Below are positions 38,933 to 52,000 of a stretch of DNA of 64,000 nucleotides, piece after piece. Source of the DNA: Latrodectus hesperus (taxonomy: Eukaryota; Arthropoda; Arachnida; Araneae; Theridiidae); assembly GCA_037975125.1 (NCBI GenBank), contig CM075855.1, positions 108,890,118 through 108,954,117 of the forward strand, given 5' to 3'. The number at the start of each line of letters is the position of its first letter. The stretch's first letter is position 1. A program made the position numbers and the translations under genes. Below the pieces are notes generated by a model that was not told the origin of the DNA, searched no databases, and was given only the letters and a program-made list of their open reading frames with translations.

Positions 38933-40311
38933 CATATATATATATAGATATATTAGTGACGAAATATATTTACTACAGCCATTTCCAGGAATTCATTATC
39001 TGAGCGAAGAGGAGAAAATAAGAAACACACTTCAAGGTTTCACCCTCTTTTTATCACACTGATTTTAACAGCCATAAATTTATAATTTCACTTGAGCTCT
39101 TATCTTAGGTAAAATGTGTAGCAGCAGCTCGTTATCGTACTTCAGCTATCTATTAAGGCTAACTTCCGAGATCTGTTCATTATGCTTTTGAAATCTTTGA
39201 TAAGAACAGGATGCGTTTTAAAATAAGCTGAGAGCAATCCATTAAAGGTATATTCAATGTCTCTAACACAATGCAATACGGAAATTCCTTTTCTTTCAAT
39301 CGAATTTTTTTAATACCAAATGGATATTTATAAGATTGAAAAAAAATTTTTTTTCAATTATTTCATTCAAAAGAACTCGCTTAGTCAAATCATTCTGCTT
39401 TTGAATTTTGAAAGAAATAGTTTTTTTTTTTTCATATAGTTTCAAATTAAAAAGTTATGACTTTTTTGGTACAAAAATAGCTAAATGTTGAGAATTTGTC
39501 GAAAAAATTAAATATTTTTAATTTTTGATATATCATTCTAGAAAATTTTTTGTAAGTTTATTGTATTGTTTTATGAATTTATTTCAAAATAAATTCATAA
39601 AAATAAAATTAAAAATCAAGAAAGAATAATAAATTTATGTTTACAAATCACACTGTAAATTGTAGTTTATTAATGCAATTTATTTTTGCACTTATTCAGT
39701 TTAAAGTAACTAAACCACCGGCACCACCACTAATATTCTTGTTGGACTATACACTCTCTCCAAACCATTCTGTCTCGTGCCTTATTTTCCCATTTCTTTG
39801 ATAAGAAAATAAGAATTAATACATACGCAAACATAAAAAATGAATTGATTAATATTTTACCATGAATAAACAATAAAATATTCGAATGTTATTCTACATT
39901 TCAGACTTGAATATTTATTCTAAATTATTGCGCTTTTATTATTTCAAAGAAATAATTCTCTGTATAGATTAAATAGTTAAAACATTTAAATTTACAAACT
40001 CTTATAACATGTATATTTAAAATTATGATATGGGCTTCTGCAAAGAAAATGCGGGAAAAAATTACAGACTGATGAACCATTCTTAACTGTTATTGGAAAA
40101 ATAGAAATTCAACGCAAGTGTTTTTCTTTTGGTATTCAACTATTGAAACTCGAGAAAATAGTAGAGTAAGTACTACAACGTATGAGTGGCATGCAGTTTA
40201 ACATGATCAATGTAAAACTGTAAGGTTGAAATAAATCCTGAAGCTATACTCATATCTTTACATAAATGAACACAGTTTTCTATGTATTATACTCATATCG
40301 TAATTATTACT
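38933..40311. other. AT-rich non-coding DNA, nothing recognised
   Basis: The first 300 bases (38950-39250) are a little GC-richer but show no frame or repeat I can name. Confidence 0.55.
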
Positions 40312-40395
40312 TATGACACTTCAATTAAGCTCGTTAGCCGACGGTCAGTCCTTCCAGACGGGGTCCAGTATCTTCTGTTCGTTGGTATTGGAGGT
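40312..40395 (-). repeat. SINE family A remnant, internally deleted
   Basis: The tail complement (TTACTTATGACACTTCAATT, AAGCTCGTTAGCCGACGG) is joined directly to the head complement (TCAGTCCTTCCAGACGGGGT), skipping the whole body. Confidence 0.6.
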
Positions 40396-40587
40396 TGAAA
40401 TGTATTCCAGTTTATGTATAGAACTTGTTATTTTCTTGGGGATCTAAATTAAGAGGCATATGGAGGCGCATAATGTTTTTTTTTCAGTTAAAAAAATGAA
40501 GTAACCAGAAACGAGTTGTTAACAAAAATGTAATGTTAATTCTAAATTATACCTATTTTATGTATGAGTATCTAAGTTTCCAGATGT

Positions 40588-40796
40588 TCAGGTAGAGGCT
40601 AAGATTAGCCTATTGGTTAGACAGAGCTTTTCAGAACGAAAAGTCCCAAGTTCGATCCGAGTACTACTGAAAAACAGGAGATAAATGTTTCGTTTCTGCC
40701 TTCTACATACATATCTGTTGGCATGGATGCTTAGAACTTTTCTGCGTTTTCTTCCCTGCCACATATGATTAGCGCTTATAATCAGTGATAGGTCGT
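40588..40796 (+). repeat. SINE-like tRNA-headed repeat (family E)
   Basis: A-box-like TTAGCCTATTGGTTAGACAG and B-box-like CAAGTTCGATCCGAGTACTA stand 35 bases apart. The body is GC-richer than its surroundings. Only this copy is seen. It runs into the tail of a family D SINE in opposite orientation. Confidence 0.55.
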
Positions 40797-41082
40797 TGAA
40801 GTTGTTGTTGCACCAGCCTACTTCCCTGTATCTAGCCATGAGATGGGCTCTACCAGTTGGATAGAAGCAGTCGGATGGAATCTTCGTGATTTTGAAGCAG
40901 GGACCTAGCAGAAGAGCCCCAAGACTTGACCTGCCACCCCCAGATGCGTCACCTCACCTGGAGGACATTGCGGCCAGTTTTAGTGGACCCCGGCCACCTT
41001 TAGCGAATGCTATGGATCTTCGGTTAATTTGGTATTTAATCTCGCTTCCTTCCGAAAGTGAGAATGACTCCCTCACTAATTA
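40797..41082 (-). repeat. SINE family D copy 2
   Basis: The plus strand starts TTGAAGTTGTTGTTGCACCA (tail complement), then GGGCTCTACCAGTTGGATAG, CAGAAGAGCCCCAAGACTTG and GGATCTTCGGTTAATTTGGT (complement of AACCGAAGATCC of the head-proximal part). It matches 21153-21445 in order, with the head end diverged. Confidence 0.68.
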
Positions 41083-41083
41083 G

Positions 41084-41487
41084 GCCCCGTGGCCTCAGCT
41101 TTGGCATTGTAAAGTCCAAGTACTTAGGCTTGGGTTAGAGAATCGGCCTTCCATCCAGAAAGGCTGGGTTCTATTCCTAATGCCGCCAAAGACCCACCGA
41201 ATGTATGCGATACACTTGCTCGTTAAATCTATGGAATCGAAAGTCCTGTGGCCGGTCGTTGAGTAGTTACCATGGGTGTAATAGTCTGGAGAAAATTTCC
41301 TTCCTCTCATAACCAAAGTCTAAATTAAGCGAGTGAATCCTCTAGTGGTGCCATCTATCGGATGGGTCTTAGAGCAAAGACGTACTTTCCCCTTCGTGGT
41401 GCTCTAGTTAAACGAAAGACACATCCTTCTGACAGCCGTCGGCTATTGATATTGGCTTGTTCAAGTCTCATAAATAACGACAACAAT
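41084..41487 (+). repeat. SINE family A copy with altered head
   Basis: The head GGCCCCGTGGCCTCAGCTTT carries about 30 extra bases before AATCGGCCTTCCATCCAGAA. After that it follows the family: CCAAAGACCCACCGA, ATCTATGGAATCGAAAGTCC, GGTCGTTGAGTAGTTACCAT, GGTGCCATCTATCGGA and a tail ending CTCATAAATAACGACAACAA. It abuts the family D copy head to head. Confidence 0.85.
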
Positions 41488-42600
41488 GAGTAAAAATTCC
41501 CTCTTGAAGTCAATTTAAGCTGAAGAAATTAAAATGCCTTACAACAAATTAGGCAGATAAGCTGTCTTAAATTGTTTACGAGGTCTTTTAGACAATAAGT
41601 TGTTAACTATGTCGCGTCAAAATGTTCAGCAATGTGTATTAGTGTTTCCTAACCAAGATATAACACTTCTACACTAACAATGTTATTATACACATTATTA
41701 AATGCTTTGACTTATGTCATTTTACATTCAATTATATCAATGGTTTGGAAATTTTCACTTAATTATTTGCAACTTTTAAACGGCTGTGATAATTATACAT
41801 ATTTATTATTTATATTCAATTTATTATATACATTTTAAAATAATCAATTATATGGGATTTATTTTATTTGGAAATTTATCATTCTTAAATTTGTAACTAT
41901 TTATATTTAATTCTACTTAATAAAGAAATAATTACGTATAATGTATAGACTTATTTTATATACCATATCTTTAATTATGATTCGATAAAAACTAACATAA
42001 AAATTGTTATCTCTTAAATACTGAAAAATGAGTTTGAATACAGATATGGATTAATTTAAGTGATTAATTAGCTAAGCTAAATTTAGAAATAAACAACACA
42101 AGTAAAAGGAGAGAAATATATTTAAATAAATAATGAAATAAAGAAAATTAAAATAAACGAAGTTTAATTTTCCTTTATTTATTATAAAATCTTACTCTGT
42201 ATTTAGATTTGTTCTACAGAAAGATAGAATTTGTTTCATATTTTATTCTGTTTTCAAATAAAAAGATAATATTCTTTCTTAAAATTTACTTGACTTACCG
42301 CGAATATTTTAAGGTTTTAAGCATCCGTATACGTTTGGTGTATAAAATTTGAACATTCAGCAACTTTCACATACATAATCAGTACATAACTGGATATGAT
42401 ATTTATCATTTACCAGATAAATAGGTTTAATGTTTCATCTTCATATGTTAAAAGTTTTTAAGAAGCTTGGTTAGTGATGGCGTCTTTTTTAGCATATATG
42501 ATGGTGGAAATGAATGTATTTTGTCTACTCATCCAAGGTAACTTGACAAGTTAGTCATCATAAGTTTCTTATTAACTTCCTTTAATATGATATGGGGACT
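41488..42600. other. AT-rich non-coding DNA, nothing recognised
   Basis: No gene or bounded repeat seen. Confidence 0.6.
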
Positions 42601-42604
42601 TGTG

Positions 42605-43130
42605 AGAAGTTAACAGAGTCAGAAATCCACTTGATAAGCAGTGATTATCAGAAATTATCTTGATAATGATTAACAGAGTCAGAAATCCTCTTGTTAGGCA
42701 ATGATTATCAGAAATCCCCTTGATAGGCAATGATTAACAACAGAGTCAGAAATCATTTTGTTAAGCAATGATTATCAGAAATCCCCTTAATAGGCAATGA
42801 TTAACAGAGTCAAAAATCCTCTTGTTAGGCAATGATTATCAGAAATCCCCTTGATAGGCTTGATAGGCAATGATTAACAGAGTCAGAAATCTTCTTGATA
42901 GGCAATGATTTTTAGAAATCCCCTTGATAGGCTTGATAGGCAATGATTAACAGAGTCAGAAATCCTCTTGTAAGGCAATGATTATTAGAAATCCCCTTGA
43001 TAGGCAATGATTAACAGAGCCAGAAATCTTCTTGATAGGCAATGATTATTAGAAATCCTCTTGATAGACTTGATAGGCAATGATTAACAACAGAGTCAGA
43101 AATTCTTTTGTTAGGCAATGATTATGATTG
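42605..43130 (+). repeat. 64-73 bp tandem repeat, about 8 copies
   Basis: TGATTAACAGAGTCAGAAAT starts near 42667, 42731, 42798, 42871, 42944, 43008 and 43081, giving periods of 64-73. Each unit has two halves: AACAGAGTCAGAAATCCTCTTG and ATTATCAGAAATCCCCTTGA, both followed by TAGGCAATGATT-like sequence. Longer periods arise from an extra TTGATAGGC. Confidence 0.93.
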
Positions 43131-43615
43131 CAAGGTATTGTTTACAACGTGGCTTATATTGAATTTCATGGTTGGTTGGTGCCGTGTCCATGGAGATAAC
43201 TAAATATGACCATGAATAGTGTGCAAAACACAGCTGGCTATCTCCTTGATGTTTTCGGAGAATAAGCTCTTCGATGTCGAGCAGAGGGGAGATTCCTCAA
43301 GCTCAGCAAGAGATCTTAAAATGGCTGGGGAGTAAAAAATATGTTTGTTGAATTCCATGCCATTATAAATATTTTATGTCATCAAAATACGATATGTATG
43401 CACGGACGTAATGGATTAATGTAAAAATAGAATATGAAAGAGGAAATATTTGTGTGATTTTAATAAAATCGTCTCTATTTTTTACTCAAAAAAATGCATT
43501 GATTTAATAACAGGACAGAAAAAAAGAAGTCCTAGTTTTAAAATCAAGTTTCTTTTTTATAATTCGCAGTCTTAAGATAATTTTCAAGCTAATATTTTCT
43601 TAAAAATCTGCATTA
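43131..43615. other. no gene recognised
   Basis: A GC-richer patch at 43150-43330 (GTGCCGTGTCCATGGAGATA, GGCTATCTCCTTGATG) could be part of a dispersed repeat, but no second copy is visible here. Confidence 0.5.
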
Positions 43616-43619
43616 ACAT

Positions 43620-44145
43620 ATATTATTGACTTTTGAACATTCTGCTAAGAAAAGTTGTCGGTGGAATGTTATTTTAAATATAATTATATACTTATTATAA
43701 AATTATATAATTATTACACTTCATAATCAGTTTCGCGTATGTTTGCACGTTTTGTTAACTGTGTTTTTATAAAATTATATTATTTTATTGACCCTTAAAC
43801 ATTCTGCTATAAAAAGGATGTCAGTATAACATTATTTCAGATAGCTCCTACAGCAAATAAACATGTAAGAAAACTGTTTTTGGAATTATTTGTTTGATTT
43901 ATTTGAGATGATCTGCTTTTTAGTTACATATGTATAACTTTTTTATTTAAAGTTTTCTAATTTGATTTTAATAAAACGCATACATTTTGTTCATAACATA
44001 GTTTTTCCTCAATATTCAATTTAAACCCCCTGTAACAAGAAAAGTTAAATGCAAATCATTTGTACATACGAGGTCATGCTAGTGCTTTTTACGAGAAAAT
44101 ATAGCGTGTTTTCCTATAACGCGGAATTAATATACTGTGTTACTG
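43620..44145 (-). mobile_element. MITE copy 2, same family as 33403-33999
   Basis: The reverse complement follows copy 1 in order: CAGTAACACAGTATATTAAT (end), TAGGAAAACACGC, GCATGACCTCGTATGTACAA, ATATTGAGGAAAAACTATGT, AATTCCAAAAACAGTTTTCT and AACACAGTTAACAAAACGTG. The preserved end is at 44145, next to TA at 44146-44147. The other end has no recognisable TIR. A segment of about 60 bases is duplicated (ACATTCTGCTAAGAAAAG near 43637 and ACATTCTGCTATAAAAAG near 43798). Confidence 0.78.
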
Positions 44146-44147
44146 TA

Positions 44148-44710
44148 GTTGAATTTTCGGAAGACGCTGAAGACATTAAAAATACATTTGAGCGCTTATC
44201 TTTGATTATATCCTGCTCATCCCACAGCTGTCTCCAAGAGGCTGCTAGACAAGTAGGAAAGTGAGCAGGATTGGCTGAGAAGGATTAACGAGGAAAAATC
44301 ATCTCCCTATTAAGGAGCCTTAAGCTATTTAAGTGGCTACTTCTAAATCTCACCATGGCCAATGAAAAGACTGGGGGCCACTACAAGATAGGAACAAGCC
44401 ATGCCATATGCCTTTCCTGTGTTCCAAGCTTATGCATAAACTGGATGTGATAGGCATGCTTCTGTAAAGCGTAAGGTTTTTTAAACTTCAACACCTAGCA
44501 CTAACAGACTCGCTATTCTGAAAGTTGTTAAAATGATACGTACAATTGCATTATTTACACTTTGCACAGTGTATTCTACTGAGGGTGGTTTCCATAGAAG
44601 TTTTTTTATCTGCAATATGTTGTATGTTTGCCAAGCTTATGGAGAGCAATCTGGTGGTGACCGCTTTCGAAATTTTTGAGTGAAATCTTTCTGATTATTG
44701 TGATTATTTA
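44148..44710. other. no gene recognised
   Basis: Moderately GC-rich around 44200-44480, with no extended frame and no known repeat identified. Confidence 0.5.
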
Positions 44711-45100
44711 TGTTGTTGTTGCTGTTGCTACTTATGACATTCGGACAAGACAAGCTCGCTATGCCATTACTACGCGAATTTAATTTAGTAAGGTGCATCT
44801 TTCATTTTAATCAGAGCACAAAGGTGAAAGTACAACTTTGCTCTTCCAATCCTCCGATAGATGGCACCACCAGAAGATCCACTCTCACAATTTTGATATT
44901 GATCTGAAGGTTGAGGAAATTTTCTCCAGACCATTGCACCCATGGTAACTGCTCAACGACCGACCGTAGGACTTTCGATTCTACAGATTTAACGAGCACG
45001 TATATCGCAGGTTCTCGGTGAATCTTTGGCGGCTTTGGGAATCGAACCCCACACTTTCGGACGGAAAGCCGATCCCCTAACCACTAAGCTGAAGCCACGG
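44711..45100 (-). repeat. SINE family A, full-length copy
   Basis: The plus strand shows TGTTGTTGCTGTTGCTACTT, CTCCGATAGATGGCACCACC, GCTCAACGACCGACCGTAGG, GGGAATCGAACCCCACACTT and a head complement ending in AGCTGAAGCCACGG. Confidence 0.9.
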
Positions 45101-45870
45101 ATTGTTTATACACCAGTCTATACAAACGAGCACACGCAACTGCTAGTTTTTCTGTGATTAGCGCTGTTTTACACTGTATGTGAAAAAAATGTTTCGTTAA
45201 TGGTTTGATTCTATCGATGTGCTTTATTACATATGTAAAAATAAGTATCTGTTTACATTGTTGGTGACTTATATATATCGCACTATGGGAGAGCACTTAT
45301 ATTCCATGTATGTGAAAAAATTTTCGTTAATGGTTCGATTCCATCGATGTGCCTTAATACATATGTAAAAATAAGTATCATTGTTTTAACAATCATAATT
45401 TAAGATTGTATGGTTATTTTTTGTCATCAGTCAATATTTATATTAAACTTTCCAATATATATAATTAATAATATTTTGGTCGGATCTGTGAGGAAATGTC
45501 AATGTACTTAATTGGTGAAAAATCCTCAGATCCTGTAAGAATCTGTTATCTGGTCAAAATTCGTACTTTTTCCTTTTGAGAATCAAATTTAGATCTATTA
45601 GATTAGAAAACCACATAAATTTTAAAACTAGCTATACCCTTTCAGGGAAATCTCCATAATGATCAAATTGTACTCATTGACAAGGCCGTGGTTTTGGCAC
45701 TTGGAGTCATTTAACTGGATTTCAAATGGACAGGACACCAACCAACGAACTAGCTATACCCCATAGGTGGCATGTAAAATTTTGAAACTGAAATACTATA
45801 GCTCATAATGCTTGCAGCGCCACATAAAGTAGAAAATATAATTATAGAAAATGATCATATTGATTTTCTA
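45101..45870. other. no gene; one about 130-bp-period duplication
   Basis: TATGTGAAAAAAATGTTTCG with CATATGTAAAAATAAGTATC at 45178-45250 recurs at 45308-45380. Beyond that, nothing recognised before the mucin promoter region. Confidence 0.55.
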
Positions 45871-46027
45871 CAAATAATTTATCTATCTTTTACCCAAATA
45901 TCTCCTATAATGTGAGTGTAACAAGCTCTTTCTCACTTGAGTTTTCTGTGGTGAAGTTGTGGTTTGTTGAGCTTTCACTTCCTCCCTTTATGATATGGAC
46001 AAGTGTTTTGGTTTTTAGGACAATAGC
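45871..46027 (+). promoter_or_regulatory. probable promoter/5' UTR of the mucin gene
   Basis: Lies directly before the mucin ATG. It has TTATCTATC (45879-45887), which on the other strand is two overlapping GATA motifs, and a TATA-like CCTATAATG (about 45904). From there to the ATG the sequence is less AT-rich than the surroundings. AT-rich DNA gives GATA and TATA matches by chance, so this is position-based inference. Confidence 0.3.
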
Positions 46028-46076
46028 ATGACAAAGATGATTGTTTTTACTATCCTGCTTTTAACTTTCATCAAAG
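46028..46076 (+). CDS. mucin gene exon 1: signal peptide
   Basis: Codes MTKMIVFTILLLTFIK plus one base, then donor GTAAAA. Joined to exon 2 the N-terminus continues ATAVVDGEK, giving a basic start, a hydrophobic core and an Ala-rich likely cleavage region. It was found by searching upstream of exon 2 for a phase-1 signal-peptide exon, so it is less certain than exons 2-4. The 7.5-kb intron after it holds only mobile elements. Confidence 0.6.
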
Positions 46077-49000
46077 GTAAAATTTATAATTTAAACTAAC
46101 ACATTTTATCATGAATTTTTGAAGTCAGTTTATAATGAAATTTCAAATTTACCTTGTAATGAATTAAAAATTAAGTTTATCTAATAGTTTCATTTCTATT
46201 AAAATTTCAGTTGAATATCTGAGAAAATTTAGAATTGTATGAATACTTTTTTCTGTACCGACTTTCTTTAATTCATCTGATTTAGTTTACTCTAATGCAA
46301 ATAAATTTACTGTATAATAGGCTACGAAATTAAAAAAATATTACATTAAGAAACAATTAAAATTTCACAGCATTTCTTCCAGCTATATTTTTTAATATTC
46401 GATTTTAGAATAAGACTGTTTGAGAGTTTCGTAACATTTTGCTTTTCGAAAATAATTTATTCCTTGCAAGTCTCAAGAATTTCATAATAAAATATAAGGT
46501 ATAGAATATGTTTCAAATAAAGTTAAATACGTCTTGTAGATGAATGGATAAATCTGCAAATTACTTTTTGTAATATTACTAAATACTGAAAATTGTTTTC
46601 CACAACTAATGTAGCAATCCATACTTAAAATATTCAAAACTAATTAAGTTTAAAACTTTTACCGTGAGCAGTGAAATATGTCAGATGTTATCTCAATGCA
46701 AAATTATTTTATTAAGGATTCGATAATTTAGAATTTTTGTTAAATTAATATTTCAGAACAACTTAAATGGTTCTAAAACAAATGAAACTTTTTTTCAAAT
46801 TTCCCTCGATTATTTGAGACGTTAAAACGTACAACTGGTAATTTCTGTAATATATTCTGTCGATTTGCTTCATTAATTGAAATCATATTTTTAAACAGTA
46901 ACTGGTTTTACTGACGTGCTTTATTAAATAGTTAAAAAAAGTACTCTTCTAACAATTATCGCTATCTTTTTACTTGCAATCCATTGATTTTCGACCAAAA
47001 ATAAAGCCTTTTAACTAACTAGCAATTGTAAGATTTTATTTACTAAAGTTGCTCATTTCCATATTTGTAATTTTAGTAGTTGATGCTAGATTGAATTCAT
47101 GTGCATGTTTCAAACGTACTTGACACTGATGAAATTTTATAAAGTATTTATCGGGTGTTACTAGACAAGAAAATTATAGGAAAACAGAAAATAAGTGCAA
47201 TTTTTTCTCAACTATGGATAGATTAGTTAAATTTGGTTTGTAAAAAAATAATAAATGCATAAATCTGTGTAAAATTAATTTAAAAACAAATGTTCTTAAT
47301 AAAAATTTTTAAATCTGAAAATTGGTAAACTTCATAAAACATACAATGCCTCTGAATCTAATGTTAATACAATGAGCACTTTAGTTTAAATTTAGTTTTT
47401 AAACTTTAACTCGCTGAAAAAGTATTTTTAAATTAAAATTATTTCAACATTGGCAAATGTACTTGAATAAAAATATATTTTTTGTTTTTCTACTGATACT
47501 GTAATACTTATTTAGTACAATCGCTTTATTCTAGAATATTTTCGTTACTACAAATTTATTTCTAGTAACGCAAATATTCTAGCATTTGTAGTAAAACTTA
47601 TGAAGCCACTTAATATTGTCCACTTTTTGAAACTATCTAAAAATATTTTTAGAAGATTTAAAGAGCACATTCACATTCGTTCTTTTCAATGCTACGTTAG
47701 TCCATTTCCGAGCATTTTATTTGCAAAAATATCTTACATAAGGTCATTACTTTATTTAAAATACTTGATACTGCAAAAAATATTAAAACAAAGTATTAAA
47801 ATATTATTTATAGATAAGAAATTAAACATTTTCTTAATAAAATAATATATTTAAACACTGAATATTAATAGAAAATAACTAAATATAGATGTAAATGTTT
47901 TCATCAAACCATTTTAAAACTCTGAATTTATGCTTTTCCAAATATATAAAACAATTATCTTTCTCAGATTTTTAATTATAACATTAGTATAATGCTTGTA
48001 ATAATATAATGTAACATTAACGATAAAAAATATGAAAAATATTGATGACAATAAGATGATCCTTCAGGTTGGGGGTTGGGCGTGGAGCTATCAACACCAC
48101 CCTGTAAAAATCCTCACGGATATGAAACCGAAAGAAAATGAAACTTGACTGTTTTCTCGGAAACGACCTGAAAAATGTTTAAAGGATATGAGATTTTGAT
48201 GTTCGAACGTTTTTAGATGGACTGATTGTGTAGAGGACTTTAAAGTGTTGAAAGTGACAAATTGGAGAACTGTCGCCTCCCGGAGAACACAATGGAGGAA
48301 TGTTCTCCACTGTGTTCTCCGTCTGTGTCCTCCACTGTGAGATTGAAATATCCAACTTTATCTATAAGACGATAAATTTGGATATTTCATTAATGGCCTT
48401 TTTTGAATGAATATTTAATTTGGGAAAGTTAACCCTTTGGTGATTCAGTTCAACATTTCATGGATTTGATACCACACTTCTAAAATAGATGTTTGCAGTG
48501 ATTTGGAATCCAAACTATAGATGCCAGTTGAATTGGCAATCGAGAGCGAATGTAACCACAGAAACAGTTTTATAAAATCTCGCCACTTTTTTTTTACATC
48601 ATATATTCAGTTGATCGTTTTTCTGTAATTTATGTTAAATTTTGTTATTTATGTTTTGTTATTTGATATTTTGATTTTTATCATTTTGATAAATATCATG
48701 CATATTAAATTTTTACATTACTTCTATTAAACATTAGAGGGATATGTTATTGCAATATTTAATTAATAATTTAGTTGTGTCCCTACATTATATAATTATG
48801 TTATCGTTTAATGCAACATTGGTGTAAGAAAAATATCATTGCTATATTTAAATAATGAATAAGTAATTTATAAACTTAAAATTTTACAGCAAAACATTTT
48901 ATGAAAAATCTTGCACAATCGACTGTTATCTATATAGGGCGTTCAAAGTTACTTACACTCAAAGATGACGATATTGCGTTTTACAGACGATAATTGAGTT

Positions 49001-52000
49001 TTACGGCTTCCAGCTGCAGCAATTTCATTCGAATTGTTTGAACAGCTGCTGCTTTAGAGACAGAAAAAATGGCGCGTCAGCTAAAAACTTACTCCAACAT
49101 TTACTTTGTGGAACAGCACATATTTTGTGGACAAAAAGCTTAATGAGCATGGAGATCTTGAAAAATCTTCAATTTATGGGACTTAACCTATAAAGAAAGG
49201 CAAGGAAGATCAACAATGTGGTGAGCACAACGGACATGGTAAAGCGGGCGGAAGGCATTATTGTCACCAATCACAGAGTGAGCCCCGCGCACATTGCGCA
49301 GCAGTTGGAAATATCTGTTGACAGTGATCAATCTATTATCCGTTACCAAATGGATTATCGCAAATTGTGTTCCCGTTGGGTTCCTTATTCTTTGAGTTCC
49401 GAACACGAAGGAGCAAGGTTTGCAGCTTTCTTGCAATTTCTTCAACGTCATTCTGAGGAAAGCAATGACTTAAGCCGCATCATTGCAAGTGGTGTCAATT
49501 CACTCAAAAAATGAAGCAAGTGTCGATAGAATGGAGAAAACATGGCCTGTGAGAACAAAATCCAAAGTTCCCTTATCTGCTGGTAAAGTCATGACTAATG
49601 TTTTTTTATTGTGAAGGAGTTGTCTACACCGAATATATGCAGAAGGGCACAACCGATAATGCTGAATCCTACTGCGAAACACTATGAGGCAAAGCTGTGA
49701 AAAATAAGTGACGTGAAAATTTAAGGCATTGTCCTCTATCACGCCAATGCAAGAGTTCATAAGTTACGCGCAGCACAGGATTTGCTTTTGTTTTGGATGG
49801 GAGGTCTAGAAGTATCCCCTGTACATACCCGATCTGGCGCTCTGCAACTTTCATACGTTCGGCAACTCAAAAGACAAGTTGGAAGACAATATTTCAACAA
49901 CGACCAGGTTCAGACAACTGTTCTAAGCTTACTCAAGGACATAGGAGCGATTTTCTATATTCAGGACCTTAAGTGATTAGTGCTTCATTCCGACAAATGT
50001 CTGCAACGACTGGGATATCATGTAGTGAAAGTGTGTATGTGTATCAGATTGTATTACAGAGCACTTCTCTGTAACTGTTTGACTTACATTGTGTTCGAGT
50101 GCAACTTAATTTTTAAACGCCCCAAGTATAGTAAAATTATATATTTGAAAAGGTTTGCATACTTTTCAGTATGGACGGAAGGAATTTAGTTATTACGTCG
50201 AGTAACAAATCTAAAATATGAATTATAAAAATTAATAAAGCAAGCCGCTAAATGGGAAGAGGAAATTCCTGATATTCCAAGATGTATTTGTTTTGTTAAG
50301 TAACCACATATGTAACACATGTTTGCAATCTAGCGACTTGTTTGATCAAAATTATCACATTTTACAACAATCTAGTTAGTTTTTTTAATAACGGCGGGAC
50401 TTGGGTGACTAACCCTTCGTCACAACAAGGCTGGAAACTGCTACTTGTGTCGTTACCCTAGGGACACCTGTGAAGTAAGTCACGGAAGCGGGTAGCATTA
50501 CCCTGCCATAGCACCACAAATCCGTTGATAGTGTGGGCTGCATTCATACATCATTTTTGAATAAAAAACAGAGAAACAGAAATTAACATCCATACCCATA
50601 CCGATATTCGAACCCGGGACCCACAGCTCAGGAGTCAGAAAATATCCAGTTAGTGAAAAAATTAATAAACTTTTCAAAAAAAATCTTAAAATTTGAAAAT
50701 CGGTATCTAGTCTAGAGAAGTAAATATGAAGGAAACTCTCTTTAATTTTTCAACGAGCTGCATAATAATCGAAAGGTTGGTCTTACCTCAGTAACTTAAC
50801 AATATCCATTTATTGAAAACACTACTTGATCATTGCCGACCAAATTATCTAGTGGTCAGCGTGCCTGACTACGGATAAGGAGGTCCTAGATTCGAATACC
50901 GGTTCGGGCATGGATATACTCTCTATCTATCCTGTCTTTGCCCTTTCCTTGTATGAATCAAGTGAATGGATGCCTACCCTATAAACGGGTACCTATGGCA
51001 TGTGTGTACTGAGGAAGTCGGACTACACACCAAAATAGGGTTCAGTTGAAAAAGTGGAACAGCACACCCCATGTGGCCAGCCTAGCTGGCACACGACAAC
51101 AACTACATAATCATTTGTATATAGGTAGTGACCACTAATATTAATATGAACCAAATATTATTTAAAAACAATTTATCCCCTTTATTCTCGTACTAGAAGA
51201 TAATAGGGGAATTTTATCTTTAGCGAAATTATAGAAATATTAAATGTAAATCATAACTTTAGAATGAAATAGCATATCCATTCTTGGACCTTGCGCGACA
51301 AAAACCATTCATAAATTTGAATATCTTGTACAGTATTTTTATAAAAGGAAAAAAACTTTAATAGATTATATAAAAATTATTCAAAATTTAAAGCACCAAT
51401 TATGAATACAATTAAAATATTTTCTGGGACTGTCAAATTGAAATGTTTCCTATAGCCACAATAGTTTCATTAAAATATCGAATACATTAAGATTTTAATG
51501 TGAAAATACATTGCATTTTCAAAAACAAACTTCAAATTTTATTTGAATGTGTATTTTTAAAAGCTAAACTTAAATCAAACTTTTGTCATGAATTGTAACT
51601 ACATTTTAAATTTAATTTTTATTATATAAATTCGAACATTAGATTTTTATTTAAAAAAGTTAATGTTTGTAATTAACATATATTTTTATGTAAAAAAAAA
51701 AGCATTGGTCATAAGAAACATTCACTTAAGTTTATAAATTGATCATTTTATCAAATTTATTTTGAATCAAATGCATTTTCATTTATTTAGAATTTCTTCA
51801 CAGAATCTTCATTTTTCTAAAACACTGATAGAGTATGTAATAATTATCAAGACGTCACATATTACTCAAAGATTTAAAAGTTTAATAATATTTTATGCCG
51901 TCGATAAATCCTTGATCAACTATAAAATACACTATAAATGTTAAAAATTAAATTTTATAGACCTTATTATAACTAAATACAACGATATATTGTATCCTAA

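Noticed and set aside
44049..44264. 71-codon plus-strand ORF
   Set aside because: It covers the end of MITE copy 2 and its flank, with no domain or exon support.
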